Source of the DNA: an uncultured Mediterraneibacter sp.
Lineage (GTDB): Bacteria > Bacillota > Clostridia > Lachnospirales > Lachnospiraceae
Direction of reading: 5' to 3'
DNA length: 64,000 nucleotides
Assembly (NCBI GenBank): GCA_934309345.1
Contig: CAKRDD010000006.1
Span: 1-64,000, forward strand
Under the pieces are notes generated by a model, which saw only the letters and a program-made list of their open reading frames with translations, was not told the DNA's origin and did not search any database. This document shows, piece after piece, positions 26,727 through 35,889 of the stretch. The first letter of the stretch is position 1. Each line of letters starts with the position of its first letter. The translations under genes were made by a program, and so were the position numbers.

Positions 26727-28421
26727 ATGGTAAATACTTTAAAATTGCCGGTAGGAATTGATAATTTTGAAAAAATCAGAAAGAATGGATTTTATTATGT
26801 TGATAAGACAAAGTTGATCGAGCAGTTGGTGGAAACAGGAGGAGAGGTCACTCTTTTTACGCGGCCGCGTCGCTTTGGTAAGACTTTAAATATGAGTATG
26901 TTGCGTGCTTTCTTTGAGATAGGTGCAGATGCGTCCTTATTTGAAGGATTATATATTACGAAAAATAAGGCAATCTGTGAAGAATATATGGGAAGATATC
27001 CAGTTATATTCCTATCGTTAAAGAGCGTGGAAGGGTTAGATTTTGAGGCTGCGCGATACCGGATTACAGAACTGATCGGTATCGAGGCAGAACGGTTTGG
27101 CTTTTTAGCAGAGAGTGAATTTTTGTCAGAAAATGAGAGGGAACGATATAAGGCGATTATCGCATTGCATAATGGGATGAATGCAATGGATGAAAAAACA
27201 CTGATATCAAGTCTGCAGGTTTTATCGCAATTATTGTATAAGCATTTCGGACAAAAGACAGTCATCCTTATCGATGAGTACGATGTTCCACTGGACAAGG
27301 CATTTCAGAATGGTTACTATCGCGAGATGGTTTCACTGCTCAGAGGTCTTTTTGGAATGGCTTTAAAGACGAATAATTGTTTACAGTTTGCTGTTCTGAC
27401 AGGATGCATGAGAATTTCCAAGGAAAGTATTTTTACAGGACTTAACAATTTTGAGGTTCTGTCGATTTTGAATGCTCAATATGATGAGAGCTTTGGATTT
27501 ACTGATGCCGAGGTTGAAAGGATTTTAAATGATTACAATTTTAAAGACCACTATTTGGAAATGAAAGAATGGTATGATGGATATCAGTTTGGCAATACAG
27601 ATATTTATTGTCCGTGGGATGTGATTCAATATTGTAAAAGTTTATGTGTAGATGCAACTGCCGTTCCACAGGATTTCTGGTCTAATTCAAGCGGAAATGC
27701 AATCGTTCGCCGATTCATAGACAAGGCCGATGTATCGACAAAAAATGAGATAGAGCGTCTGATCGCAGGGGAGAGTATTGAGAAAGATGTATCCCCGGAG
27801 CTTACCTATGATGAAATTGATAAAAATATAGAAAATTTGTGGAGTGTGCTTTTTACAACAGGTTATCTGACACATAAGGGACGTACAGAAAGTGGAAAAT
27901 ATCGTCTGGTAATCCCTAACAGAGAGGTTAGAAATCTATTTGTAAAAAAGATAAAAGAATGGTTCTCAGATGTATCTAAAAATGATGGAAAGACACTGGA
28001 AGAGTTCAGCAGTGCTTTTGTGAACAAGGATACGGAAAAAATCGAGCAGATATTTGGTGATTATCTGTGGAATACCATCAGTATACGTGATACAGCAGTT
28101 GCTAAAGAAAAGAAGGAAAACTTTTATCACGGTATCCTGCTTGGACTTTTGGGATATAAGTCAAGCTGGCTTATTAAGTCGAATGCAGAGTCTGGAATTG
28201 GTTATAGTGATATTTTGGTAGAGGTTCCGGTAGACAGAACAGGAATTGTGATAGAACTTAAATATGCTGAGGATGGAGATCTGGATGCGGCATGTGAGAA
28301 AGCTTTGCAACAAATCGAGGAAAAAGATTATGTGGCAAAGCTAAAGCAGGATGGCATGAAGAATTTCATCAGATATGGAATTGCGTGCTTTAAAAAAGTA
28401 TGTAAAGTTGTGGTGGAGTAG
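26727..28421 (+). CDS. AAA-ATPase-like / PD-(D/E)XK nuclease domain protein
   Basis: A 564-residue protein of the paired AAA-ATPase-like (PF09820) and PD-(D/E)XK nuclease-like (PF08011) type. The N-terminal part has LPVGIDNFEKIRKNGFYYVDKT, a modified P-loop FTRPRRFGKTLNMSML, and VILIDEYDVPLDKAF as the Walker B-like segment. WYDGYQFG marks the middle domain. The C-terminal nuclease-like domain has the spaced elements GIGYSDILVEV and IVIELKYAED (D...ExK). GGAGG precedes the start. These proteins occur in variable numbers in gut Bacteroidota and Lachnospiraceae and their role is unknown; links to defence or mobile DNA are conjecture. It converges on the Mrr-like gene with a 9-base gap. Confidence 0.85.
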   Translation: MVNTLKLPVGIDNFEKIRKNGFYYVDKTKLIEQLVETGGEVTLFTRPRRFGKTLNMSMLRAFFEIGADASLFEGLYITKNKAICEEYMGRYPVIFLSLKSVEGLDFEAARYRITELIGIEAERFGFLAESEFLSENERERYKAIIALHNGMNAMDEKTLISSLQVLSQLLYKHFGQKTVILIDEYDVPLDKAFQNGYYREMVSLLRGLFGMALKTNNCLQFAVLTGCMRISKESIFTGLNNFEVLSILNAQYDESFGFTDAEVERILNDYNFKDHYLEMKEWYDGYQFGNTDIYCPWDVIQYCKSLCVDATAVPQDFWSNSSGNAIVRRFIDKADVSTKNEIERLIAGESIEKDVSPELTYDEIDKNIENLWSVLFTTGYLTHKGRTESGKYRLVIPNREVRNLFVKKIKEWFSDVSKNDGKTLEEFSSAFVNKDTEKIEQIFGDYLWNTISIRDTAVAKEKKENFYHGILLGLLGYKSSWLIKSNAESGIGYSDILVEVPVDRTGIVIELKYAEDGDLDAACEKALQQIEEKDYVAKLKQDGMKNFIRYGIACFKKVCKVVVE

Positions 28422-28430
28422 TTAAAGCAT

Positions 28431-29099
28431 TTACTTTTTCATCTTCTTTAATTTCAGCCACCCGGCATGAAGCATGTATACAACTGCAGGAATTAAGGAG
28501 AGCAGTTGTGTGTATGTATAATCTGTTGCCAGAGATACAGGTGAAAGCACCACATGGAATGTAAGAAAGAGGAAAGCTCCGGCGGTGATCAGATTACAAA
28601 GGAGATATTTCCAGCCAAAGATTCCTAAAGCAGAGGCTGTCAGGAGTGCTACCAGCGATATCGTATCAAGTGAAACCGGCAAATGAATAAAATCATACTT
28701 TGCAGAAAAAAGTGTCAGGATCGCGTAAAGGAAAAGAAGCAGGTTCAATAATTCCATGATCTTGAACAATAAACTGTAAAAAGGTGTGACCGGACAATCC
28801 GGCCACAATTCCACATCAAGTTTTTCGGCAAGTTCGATCGCAGAGCGGGTGAATGTTGTGTTTGTCATTACGATGACCTTGTCACAGTCATAAAAATTCG
28901 CACCGGCATAAGCTTCCTGGACTGCTTTGTTACCAACGGGATACGTGTAGTATTTACACTGTATCCCGTATTTTTTTCTGTGTTTAAAGGCGATGATGTC
29001 AACGCCTTGATCGCCGGAACTTTTAGTAACTTCTATTTTTGAAAAATGTTTTCGTTTTAGTATGATCGCACACTGTTCTTCGAACTGATATCCATCCAT
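28431..29099 (-). CDS. Mrr-like restriction endonuclease domain protein with membrane helices
   Basis: A 222-residue protein. The N-terminal about 100 residues form an Mrr/RecB-like endonuclease domain with the classic GDQGVDIIA, then QCKYY (D...QxK) and KVIVMTNTTFT. The C-terminal about 115 residues contain three to four hydrophobic segments (LLLFLYAILTLF, ISLVALLTASALGIF, ITAGAFLFLTFHVVL, a final LLSLIPAVVYML), so the nuclease domain would face the cytoplasm from a membrane anchor. Such proteins are frequent in Bacillota; whether they cut foreign DNA is not settled. No methyltransferase is nearby. Confidence 0.8.
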   Translation of the reverse strand: MDGYQFEEQCAIILKRKHFSKIEVTKSSGDQGVDIIAFKHRKKYGIQCKYYTYPVGNKAVQEAYAGANFYDCDKVIVMTNTTFTRSAIELAEKLDVELWPDCPVTPFYSLLFKIMELLNLLLFLYAILTLFSAKYDFIHLPVSLDTISLVALLTASALGIFGWKYLLCNLITAGAFLFLTFHVVLSPVSLATDYTYTQLLSLIPAVVYMLHAGWLKLKKMKK

Positions 29100-29225
29100 G
29101 TGTTGCTGCTTCTCCTATATACTGTCTGAAATCATTTACGTAAGAAGAATGCCTTCCGGCACTCTTCTTACGTGATCAGGTAGAAATAGAATAGCATATT
29201 TCAGAAGAAAGAACAAGTGTTCTTT

Positions 29226-31208
29226 TTACATTCCGTCCTTTAGTACGTTGTGATCACGCAGTACTTTTTCAATTACATTTCCTTTTACAAGTTTCAGAAG
29301 AGGCTTCTTCAGTGCATTCAGCGGTCCAGGCAGCTGGATCTCGAGTGGAGATTTCCCGTCCATAAGTTTTACAGAGCTGTCGAGAAGCTCGCGGATGTCA
29401 TAAACACTTCCCCATACTTCAGGCACACCACGGTCTACTTTGAGAAGTCCATAAACAGCTTCCATAGCAGTACGTACAGAATACTCTGTTGTGAAAACAG
29501 TATCTCTTGGAGTTTCAGCAAACTGTCCGAGGAAAGCGAAGTTGACACATCCATCCGGGATAACATCCGGGCGGTCACCTTTTGTACGTGGCATGAAGAA
29601 TGCTGTGATGTAAGGCATCATTGTTGGTACACAGATTGCACTGTTTTCTGCCAGATCCATGATCTGATCTTCCGGAACACCAAGGTGATAGAGCCATTCT
29701 GCTGTGATTTCTTTTCCGGTACAGTCTTTCATAGGCTTCTTGATATAGTCACCAGGCACAGCAGTAAATAATCCGTAAACCCAGACACATACCTTATCTT
29801 TATCCTGGTCTTTGAACTGTCCCTGACGATTGATCGTCCAGCTTAACAGCCAGCTGGAATCCTGGCAGCTGACGATACCGCCGGTTACAACATTTCCGGT
29901 GCGAGGGTCACGTTTGCAAATGTCTGTGATATAAGGAATGATCTTGTCATCCAGAGTTGTAACTGTTGCAGATTCCCAGTTTGTTTTGGCAATGTCGGAA
30001 CAGAATTTTTCCGGATGTCCGAAGGATGGATCCTGACGGGCAATGTTTTTCCAAAGGTTCCATACACCGCTTGTACGGACTTCGGCATCCCCGTTTGGTG
30101 CATGGTTCTGATCTCCGTAAATGGTTCCCTCTGTACAGCTTCCGTTTGTGACAAATACGAGGTCATTTTCTGTCAGGACGATACCTCTTTCCTGTCCGTT
30201 TACTTTACATTCAATTGCAGATGCAATCTTTTTGTCTCCTTCGAATTTGAATACAACATTTGTGACTTCTGTATTGAACTGGAAGTCCACACCGGCGTCT
30301 TCGAGGTATCTCTGCATCGGAAGAATGAGGGATTCATACTGATTATATTTTGTGAATTTCAATGCACTGAAATCAGGCAGTCCGGCGATGTGGTGGATAA
30401 ACCTCTGGAAATATAATTTCATTTCCAAAGCACTGTGCCAGTTTTCAAATGCAAACATGGTTCTCCAATAAAGCCAGAAAGTAGAATCAAATACTTCCTC
30501 ATCAAAAACATCTTCGATTGTCTTATCGTAGAGATCTTCATCTTTTGTCATGAAGAGTTTCATGATCTCCATGCAGCCTTTCTGGCTGAGGTTGAACTTT
30601 CCGTCTGTATGTGCATCTTTACCACGGTTTACAGTTGCACGGCAAAGGGAATAGTTCGGGTCGTGTTTATTCAGCCAGTAATATTCGTCAAGTACAGAAA
30701 CGCCAGGTGTCTCGATGGATGGAATGCTGCGGAAGAGATCCCACAGACATTCAAAATGATTTTCCATCTCACGTCCGCCACGCATTACATAACCGCGGGA
30801 AGCATCATAGATTCCGTCACATGCGCCGCCGGCAATATCCATTGCTTCTAAAATGTGGATCTGGCATCCAGGCATCTGTGCATCACGGACAAGGAAACAT
30901 GCCGCTGCCAGAGAGGCAAGTCCGCTTCCTACGATGTAAGCATTTTTCTGATCGACACCTTCCGGTTTCTCCGGATGTGCGAATGCTTCGTAGTTTCCGT
31001 TTGAATAATAGATGCCTTTGCTGTTTCGGTCATATTTTCCACGTTCTGTGTTACGGTAGTTATCCGGAACAGAAGAATCAGAAGCTGTATTCTTCTTGAA
31101 AATAGAATTACCGGATTCTTTTTTTGCCTTCTGTGCGAGATAAATTGCAGTTCCGGTTCCGGCTGCTACTGCAGAGATTACACCGAGTTTTGATTTCTTA
31201 TTTGACAT
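29226..31208 (-). CDS. ohyA: Oleate hydratase with N-terminal hydrophobic segment
   Basis: A 660-residue FAD-dependent oleate hydratase, which adds water to the cis-9 double bond of oleic and linoleic acids to give 10-hydroxy acids. The FAD motif is YIVGSGLASLAAACFLVRDA, followed by EAMDIAGGACDG and the conserved RGGREMENHFECLWDLF region; the C-terminal VNFAFLGQFAETPRDTVFTTEYSVRTAMEAVY is typical. The start at 31208 has AAAGGTGG upstream; a longer frame to 31259 lacks such a site. The first about 50 residues hold a Lys-rich start and a hydrophobic run (GVISAVAAGTGTAIYLA), which could tether the protein to the membrane. A TetR gene lies upstream on the same strand. Confidence 0.93.
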   Translation of the reverse strand: MSNKKSKLGVISAVAAGTGTAIYLAQKAKKESGNSIFKKNTASDSSVPDNYRNTERGKYDRNSKGIYYSNGNYEAFAHPEKPEGVDQKNAYIVGSGLASLAAACFLVRDAQMPGCQIHILEAMDIAGGACDGIYDASRGYVMRGGREMENHFECLWDLFRSIPSIETPGVSVLDEYYWLNKHDPNYSLCRATVNRGKDAHTDGKFNLSQKGCMEIMKLFMTKDEDLYDKTIEDVFDEEVFDSTFWLYWRTMFAFENWHSALEMKLYFQRFIHHIAGLPDFSALKFTKYNQYESLILPMQRYLEDAGVDFQFNTEVTNVVFKFEGDKKIASAIECKVNGQERGIVLTENDLVFVTNGSCTEGTIYGDQNHAPNGDAEVRTSGVWNLWKNIARQDPSFGHPEKFCSDIAKTNWESATVTTLDDKIIPYITDICKRDPRTGNVVTGGIVSCQDSSWLLSWTINRQGQFKDQDKDKVCVWVYGLFTAVPGDYIKKPMKDCTGKEITAEWLYHLGVPEDQIMDLAENSAICVPTMMPYITAFFMPRTKGDRPDVIPDGCVNFAFLGQFAETPRDTVFTTEYSVRTAMEAVYGLLKVDRGVPEVWGSVYDIRELLDSSVKLMDGKSPLEIQLPGPLNALKKPLLKLVKGNVIEKVLRDHNVLKDGM

Positions 31209-31303
31209 AATAAAACCACCTTTCTGAAAAAACGGATTCCTGTTTTGTTTTGAGATCATCTCATCATAATTATTGTAAATAACGAGACATGAAATATAGT
31301 TGT

Positions 31304-31339
31304 TATAGCTATAGTATGGTCATTTTTGAAGATTTTCAA
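31304..31339 (-). promoter_or_regulatory. ohyA promoter with overlapping palindrome
   Basis: On the minus strand TTGAAA (31334-31339) and TACTAT (31311-31316) are spaced by 17 bases and face ohyA. The palindrome TATAGCTATA (31304-31313) overlaps the -10, a good place for a TetR-type repressor such as the one encoded next door. Confidence 0.55.
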
Positions 31340-31344
31340 TTTAC

Positions 31345-31380
31345 AAAAAGAGGCAAGTGATAAAAAACTTATCATTTGCC
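31345..31380 (-). terminator. Intrinsic terminator after tetR
   Basis: GGCAAATGATAA and TTATCACTTGCC (minus strand) form a stem around a short loop, followed by TCTTTTTG. Confidence 0.7.
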
Positions 31381-31464
31381 CATTTTTGTAAAGTGTTATA
31401 GTTGGGAAATTTTGCCCTCAACATCTGTTTATGTGATAATTATCGGAAATATCATATATGGAGA

Positions 31465-32040
31465 TTATGAATTCTCTTTTTCTGAAAGTGATGAGAAGTT
31501 TTCAATAGAATGCGTAAGACTTCCGCGGATGGTAATACTGATTTTACGTGCCAGATCGACGTAATCGTCTTTCATTCCCTGTTTGATCCAGTCGAGCATA
31601 AGGCCCACAAAGCTGTATTTATAAAAATCGGCAATAAAGCGCCGGTCTTCTTCAGAAATACTGGTTCCTTCCGCTTTTTCTTCTACAACACTCATCAGTA
31701 AATCAGAAGTCAGATGAAAAAGGAAACTTTCAATCTGATCCCGGCTGATGCAGCGATAAGCATTTAATATGAATGGCTTATTTTCGTACACAGCATCAAA
31801 AATCTGCACAAGCCCTTCAGACCAGGTGTCGTAAGTTTTTTTGCCGGCAAGGGCGCGGGTTGCATCTTCCAGGCAGGACCATTCGACCAGATCATAAATA
31901 TCTTTAAAGTGATAGTAGAAAGCCATACGGCTGATGCCGCAGTCTTCGGTTAAATCGCGGATGGTTATCTTATCGAGCGGCTTTTGAAGCATTAATTTTT
32001 TCAGAGATTCTTCCAATATTTGTTTTGTCTGGTTTATCAT
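31465..32040 (-). CDS. TetR/AcrR family regulator, likely of oleate hydratase
   Basis: A 191-residue TetR-type regulator. The N-terminal HTH is ILEESLKKLML...KITIRDLTEDCGISRMAFYYHFKDIYDLVEW, and the C-terminal domain resembles the DhaS-like subgroup (TetR_C_33 type; VGLMLDWIKQGMKDD near the end). TetR regulators next to ohyA are common in Bacillota and probably sense unsaturated fatty acids. Here the gene has its own terminator, with the ohyA promoter directly after it. Confidence 0.85.
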   Translation of the reverse strand: MINQTKQILEESLKKLMLQKPLDKITIRDLTEDCGISRMAFYYHFKDIYDLVEWSCLEDATRALAGKKTYDTWSEGLVQIFDAVYENKPFILNAYRCISRDQIESFLFHLTSDLLMSVVEEKAEGTSISEEDRRFIADFYKYSFVGLMLDWIKQGMKDDYVDLARKISITIRGSLTHSIENFSSLSEKENS

Positions 32041-32154
32041 AGAGGGATCCTCCGTTTGTTACAAAAATTAAGTGTGACTATAATTTATAGTATTACATTT
32101 TCCACAGCAGATAGCAAGTATTACTATTTTGTTATGGGAAAACAACGGGGATTC

Positions 32155-32163
32155 TGTTATAAT
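32155..32163 (+). promoter_or_regulatory. Extended -10 promoter of the hybrid kinase gene
   Basis: TGTTATAAT (TGN plus TATAAT) lies 35 bases upstream of the start at 32198. No matching -35 is seen, which is tolerated by extended -10 promoters. Confidence 0.5.
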
Positions 32164-32197
32164 CTTTAAATAAAGTAAAAGTAAGGTTATAGGGGAT

Positions 32198-35100
32198 ATG
32201 AAAGAAAAAGAAAAGAAAATCACACGGATTTTGCGTATTTTTATGATGCTTCTTACCTGTATCCTGATTGCATTATTCTTTGGAATCATGATATTAGTCA
32301 GTGATATGCAGGGGACGGCTCGTGTGGTGAATTATGCAGGACTTGTGCGCGGCAAGACGCAGCAGATCATCAAACTGGAAAATGCACAGAAACCACAGGA
32401 TGAAATGATCAGGGAAGTTGATTCTTATATTGATGGCTTACGTCATGGCAGCGATGAACTGAAACTTATCCGTCTGGATGATAAAGCATTTCAGGATAAG
32501 ATGGAAGTGCTGGAACAATTTTTTGAACAACTAAAGGAAGAAATCTATAAGGCTCGTGAAGAAGGATATGAGAATACACAGATTATAAATAAAAGTGAAA
32601 CATTTTTTACAATCTGTGATGAGACAACAGGGCTTGCGGAAAGTTATTCGCAGAAGCTGGCATCTTCCTTAAATCGTCTGGAGAAAATCGTTGTCGTGGA
32701 TATTATTGGAATTGTGTGTCTGTTGGGATATGAGCTTTTCAAGGCATTGCGGTACGCAGCACAAAACCGTGTGCTTCGTCAGAAGGTTTATCTGGATGAG
32801 GCAACAGGACTTCCGAATAAGAATAAGTGCGAGGAGATTCTGGCATCTGAAGAGCCGCTTACGGACAGGAAATCAACAGCGGTAATGGTGTTTGATTTAA
32901 ATAATCTGAGAATCATTAATGACCGGCAGGGACATGAAAGAGGCGATCAATATATCAGATCATTTGCAGAACAACTGCGGGCAGCACTTCCGGAGAAATA
33001 TTTTGTCGGAAGAGACGGTGGAGACGAGTTTATTGCAGTGTTAAAGCAGGTGGATCATAAGCAGGTGAAAGCCTGTCTGCAGATGATACGGGAACAGACG
33101 GAGCGTTATTCAAAGAATCGTCCGGATATGCCACTTAGCTATGCAGTGGGATATGCATTGTCTACAGACTTCCCGGGAAGTAATATGAAAGACCTGTTCC
33201 GATATGCGGATAAGAACATGTATGTGGACAAGAATCGGGCGAAGATGAAAGAAGCAGCTGACAAGCGGAGACTTAGGAGCCGGCTGTTACAATCTGTAAA
33301 AGAAAAAGGATTTCATTTTACAGATTGTCTGTACTGTGATGCGATTGTGGATCAGTATGTTGTTCTTCGTGCAAGCTCAGAATTTTTCCTTGCAGATGAT
33401 GGAAGTTATTCTGGTGCAGTAGAGCAGATTGTACAGGAGCTGGCGGAGGAAGAGAAACGCAGGGAACTCTGGGAGAAACTTCAGTTGTCGGAAATCCGGG
33501 AAACACTGACGGAGGAACATCAGGTAGAGGAATATTTTTATTATCATAAAGATGGTGACAGAGTTTTGCGTGGCCGGATCACACTTTTACTGCCTGACTT
33601 TGCAGAAAATGGAAATCTGCATCATTTTCTTGTTGGGTTTGATGTTTATCAGGACAGGGACAGGTTGATCGTAAATGAGAAAAAACAACTGACACAGTTC
33701 TATGAACAGCTGACGCAATCCATTTTGGAAAATGGAAACTATATAGAAGCATTGATGGATACAGCAGAAATAATCCAAAGTGTAAATCTGACACAGAATT
33801 TATTAGAAAAGATATTTTGGCACAACAGGGAAAACAGGCAGATCCCAGACATAAAACTTCCATGTCCTTATGATACGTATTGTAAGACCTATCATCGGTT
33901 CGTGACAAAAGAGACGAGGGAAAATTATCGTATTACAGAAAATCCGGCACAGCTGATCGAACGCTTTAAAGCAGGCGAAAAGCAGGTGACTGTGGAATAT
34001 CAGGTAGAGCAAAGTGATGGAAGCAGATGCTGGTGGCAGGAGACAGTTCTGATGTCACAGGAGATGGTTTATGAAAGTAAGACGAAGCAGACAAGTACTG
34101 TGATCGGCGCAATTATTTTGTTCAAGGATATTTCAGAGTTCCATGAGCAGGAAGACAGGGAAAGAGAGCGTCTGCAGGTTGCATACGAAAAAGCGGATCT
34201 CGAGAGCCGTGCGAAGACAGAATTCATGAACCGGATGAGTCATGATATCCGTACACCGATCAATGGCATTCTTGGAATGATCCAGATGATCCGTAAGAAC
34301 TATAAGGATCAGGAAAAGATAGAAGAGTGTGTTGATAAAATCGATCTGTCTGTCCAACATCTGAGTGAACTGGTCAATGATGTACTTGATATGAGTAAAA
34401 TCGAGTCAGGATATTTAGAATTGCAGAATGATACGTTTGATCTGAATACGTTGATAGATCAGGTAGAAGTTGTGGTCAGTGCACAGGTAGAGGCTATGGA
34501 AATCAGCTATGAGAGCCATCGGGAAAAGGTGGATCATACGATGCTGAGCGGAGATACGCTGCAGATCAGAAGAATTATGCTGAATCTGTTCAGTAACGCA
34601 ATCAAATATAATAAGCGTGGAGGAAGGATAGACACTTATGTAAAAGAACTTTCTTTTGATGGGATGTGTGCGGAATTCGAATTCCGTATTACGGACACAG
34701 GTGTCGGGATGAGCAGAGAATATATAAAAGAAGAATTGTTTAAGCCTTTTACACAGGAAATAAATGATGCAAGAACGCAGTACAGAGGAACCGGTCTGGG
34801 AATGTCAATTGTAAAAGGACTGGTTGAAAAGATGGGTGGAACAATCCAGGTGAGCAGTACGCCCGGTGTTGGAACGGAGTTTTGTTTTTATTTAAGTTTT
34901 CCAGTAGTTCAGCCGGAAAAGGAAAGGCAGAGTGGAGAATGTATACAGAGAACAAAACAGGATCTGAAAGAGGATAAACCGCTCAGAGGATATCATATTC
35001 TTCTTGCTGAAGATAATGAGATCAATATGGAGATTGCAGAGTTTTATCTGGAAGAAGCTGGTGCACAGGTGACAAAGGCATGGAACGGACAGGAAGCTGT

Positions 35101-35377
35101 GGAGCTATTTGAACAGTCGGGTCCGAGAGAATATGATGCTGTTCTTATGGATATCATGATGCCGGAGATGGATGGAAAAGAGGCATCACGAAAGATCCGC
35201 TCCATGGCAGACAAAAGGGCAGATGCGGCTGAGATTCCGATTTTGGCAATGACAGCACAAGCGTCTACCGAAAGTATACATCAGTGTAAGTCGGCTGGAA
35301 TGAATAAGTGTATCTTTAAACCTGTGAATGCAAGAGAACTGATCGGAACACTTCAGGATATAGTTGCAAAAATATAA
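32198..35377 (+). CDS. Membrane hybrid sensor kinase with internal GGDEF domain
   Basis: A 1059-residue signalling protein. A first membrane helix (about 10-36) and a second (about 164-182) frame a periplasm-side helical sensor that begins like PilJ-type domains (VVNYAGLVRGKTQQIIKLE). A GGDEF domain follows at about 200-355 with an intact GRDGGDEF motif. Two PAS-like segments cover about 370-660. The kinase core has the H-box SHDIRTPINGILGM (about 685) and an HATPase domain with NLFSNAIKYN and GTGLGMSIVKGL. A receiver domain (about 925-1055) shows DAVLMDIMMPEMDG. It could both make cyclic di-GMP and run a phosphorelay. No partner response regulator is adjacent; hypA follows 16 bases later. 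Confidence 0.87.
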   Translation: MKEKEKKITRILRIFMMLLTCILIALFFGIMILVSDMQGTARVVNYAGLVRGKTQQIIKLENAQKPQDEMIREVDSYIDGLRHGSDELKLIRLDDKAFQDKMEVLEQFFEQLKEEIYKAREEGYENTQIINKSETFFTICDETTGLAESYSQKLASSLNRLEKIVVVDIIGIVCLLGYELFKALRYAAQNRVLRQKVYLDEATGLPNKNKCEEILASEEPLTDRKSTAVMVFDLNNLRIINDRQGHERGDQYIRSFAEQLRAALPEKYFVGRDGGDEFIAVLKQVDHKQVKACLQMIREQTERYSKNRPDMPLSYAVGYALSTDFPGSNMKDLFRYADKNMYVDKNRAKMKEAADKRRLRSRLLQSVKEKGFHFTDCLYCDAIVDQYVVLRASSEFFLADDGSYSGAVEQIVQELAEEEKRRELWEKLQLSEIRETLTEEHQVEEYFYYHKDGDRVLRGRITLLLPDFAENGNLHHFLVGFDVYQDRDRLIVNEKKQLTQFYEQLTQSILENGNYIEALMDTAEIIQSVNLTQNLLEKIFWHNRENRQIPDIKLPCPYDTYCKTYHRFVTKETRENYRITENPAQLIERFKAGEKQVTVEYQVEQSDGSRCWWQETVLMSQEMVYESKTKQTSTVIGAIILFKDISEFHEQEDRERERLQVAYEKADLESRAKTEFMNRMSHDIRTPINGILGMIQMIRKNYKDQEKIEECVDKIDLSVQHLSELVNDVLDMSKIESGYLELQNDTFDLNTLIDQVEVVVSAQVEAMEISYESHREKVDHTMLSGDTLQIRRIMLNLFSNAIKYNKRGGRIDTYVKELSFDGMCAEFEFRITDTGVGMSREYIKEELFKPFTQEINDARTQYRGTGLGMSIVKGLVEKMGGTIQVSSTPGVGTEFCFYLSFPVVQPEKERQSGECIQRTKQDLKEDKPLRGYHILLAEDNEINMEIAEFYLEEAGAQVTKAWNGQEAVELFEQSGPREYDAVLMDIMMPEMDGKEASRKIRSMADKRADAAEIPILAMTAQASTESIHQCKSAGMNKCIFKPVNARELIGTLQDIVAKI

Positions 35378-35393
35378 ATTGAGAGGAAAGAAA

Positions 35394-35741
35394 ATGCACG
35401 AATTAGGTGTTGTCTTTTGTGTTGTAAAAGATGTAAAGAAGGTTGCGGAAGAAAATCATGTGGAGAAGGTTTCTTCCGTGACACTGGAAATAGGGGAAGT
35501 GTCAGGAATCCTGCATGATTATCTGACCGATTGCTGGAATTGGGCGAGGAAGAAAGAACCGCTCATGGAAGAGGCCGAACTGAAGATTGAGCAGATAGAA
35601 GCAGTAACATTTTGTGAAGAATGCCAGAAAGAATATCCAACGGTAGAACACGGAAAAATCTGTCCGTACTGTGGAAGTGAAAATACCTATCTGCTTCGTG
35701 GAAATGAATTTTTAATAAAAGAGATAGAGGTATCGGACTGA
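35394..35741 (+). CDS. hypA: HypA nickel metallochaperone
   Basis: A 115-residue HypA/HybF family protein that delivers nickel to [NiFe]-hydrogenase (and sometimes urease) maturation. The start MHELG holds the nickel-binding His2, and the zinc site is CEEC...CPYC. SSVTLEIGEVSGI matches the family core. GAGAGGAAAG upstream sets the start, 16 bases after the hybrid kinase. No other hyp genes or hydrogenase subunits are in the window, so its client is encoded elsewhere or this copy has a separate role. Confidence 0.88.
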   Translation: MHELGVVFCVVKDVKKVAEENHVEKVSSVTLEIGEVSGILHDYLTDCWNWARKKEPLMEEAELKIEQIEAVTFCEECQKEYPTVEHGKICPYCGSENTYLLRGNEFLIKEIEVSD

Positions 35742-35760
35742 AAAATCAGCGTCTTACCTA

Positions 35761-35789
35761 TTGTCAACCGCTTTGATAGATGATACAAT
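35761..35789 (+). promoter_or_regulatory. Promoter of the AbiEi-type gene
   Basis: TTGTCA (35761-35766) and TACAAT (35784-35789) with a 17-base spacer, about 100 bases before the start at 35890. Confidence 0.65.
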
Positions 35790-35889
35790 ACGAGAGACTT
35801 AAAAGAATCACAGGTGTTGCTGATCACAGCAGCCCGTAAACATTTCTTACAGTTTCTAGTAATACACGAGTTAAGCGAGGAAAAGAATT

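Noticed and set aside
28431..29099. Complete restriction-modification system
   Set aside because: The Mrr-like gene has no methyltransferase or specificity gene nearby; it is a stand-alone nuclease-domain protein.
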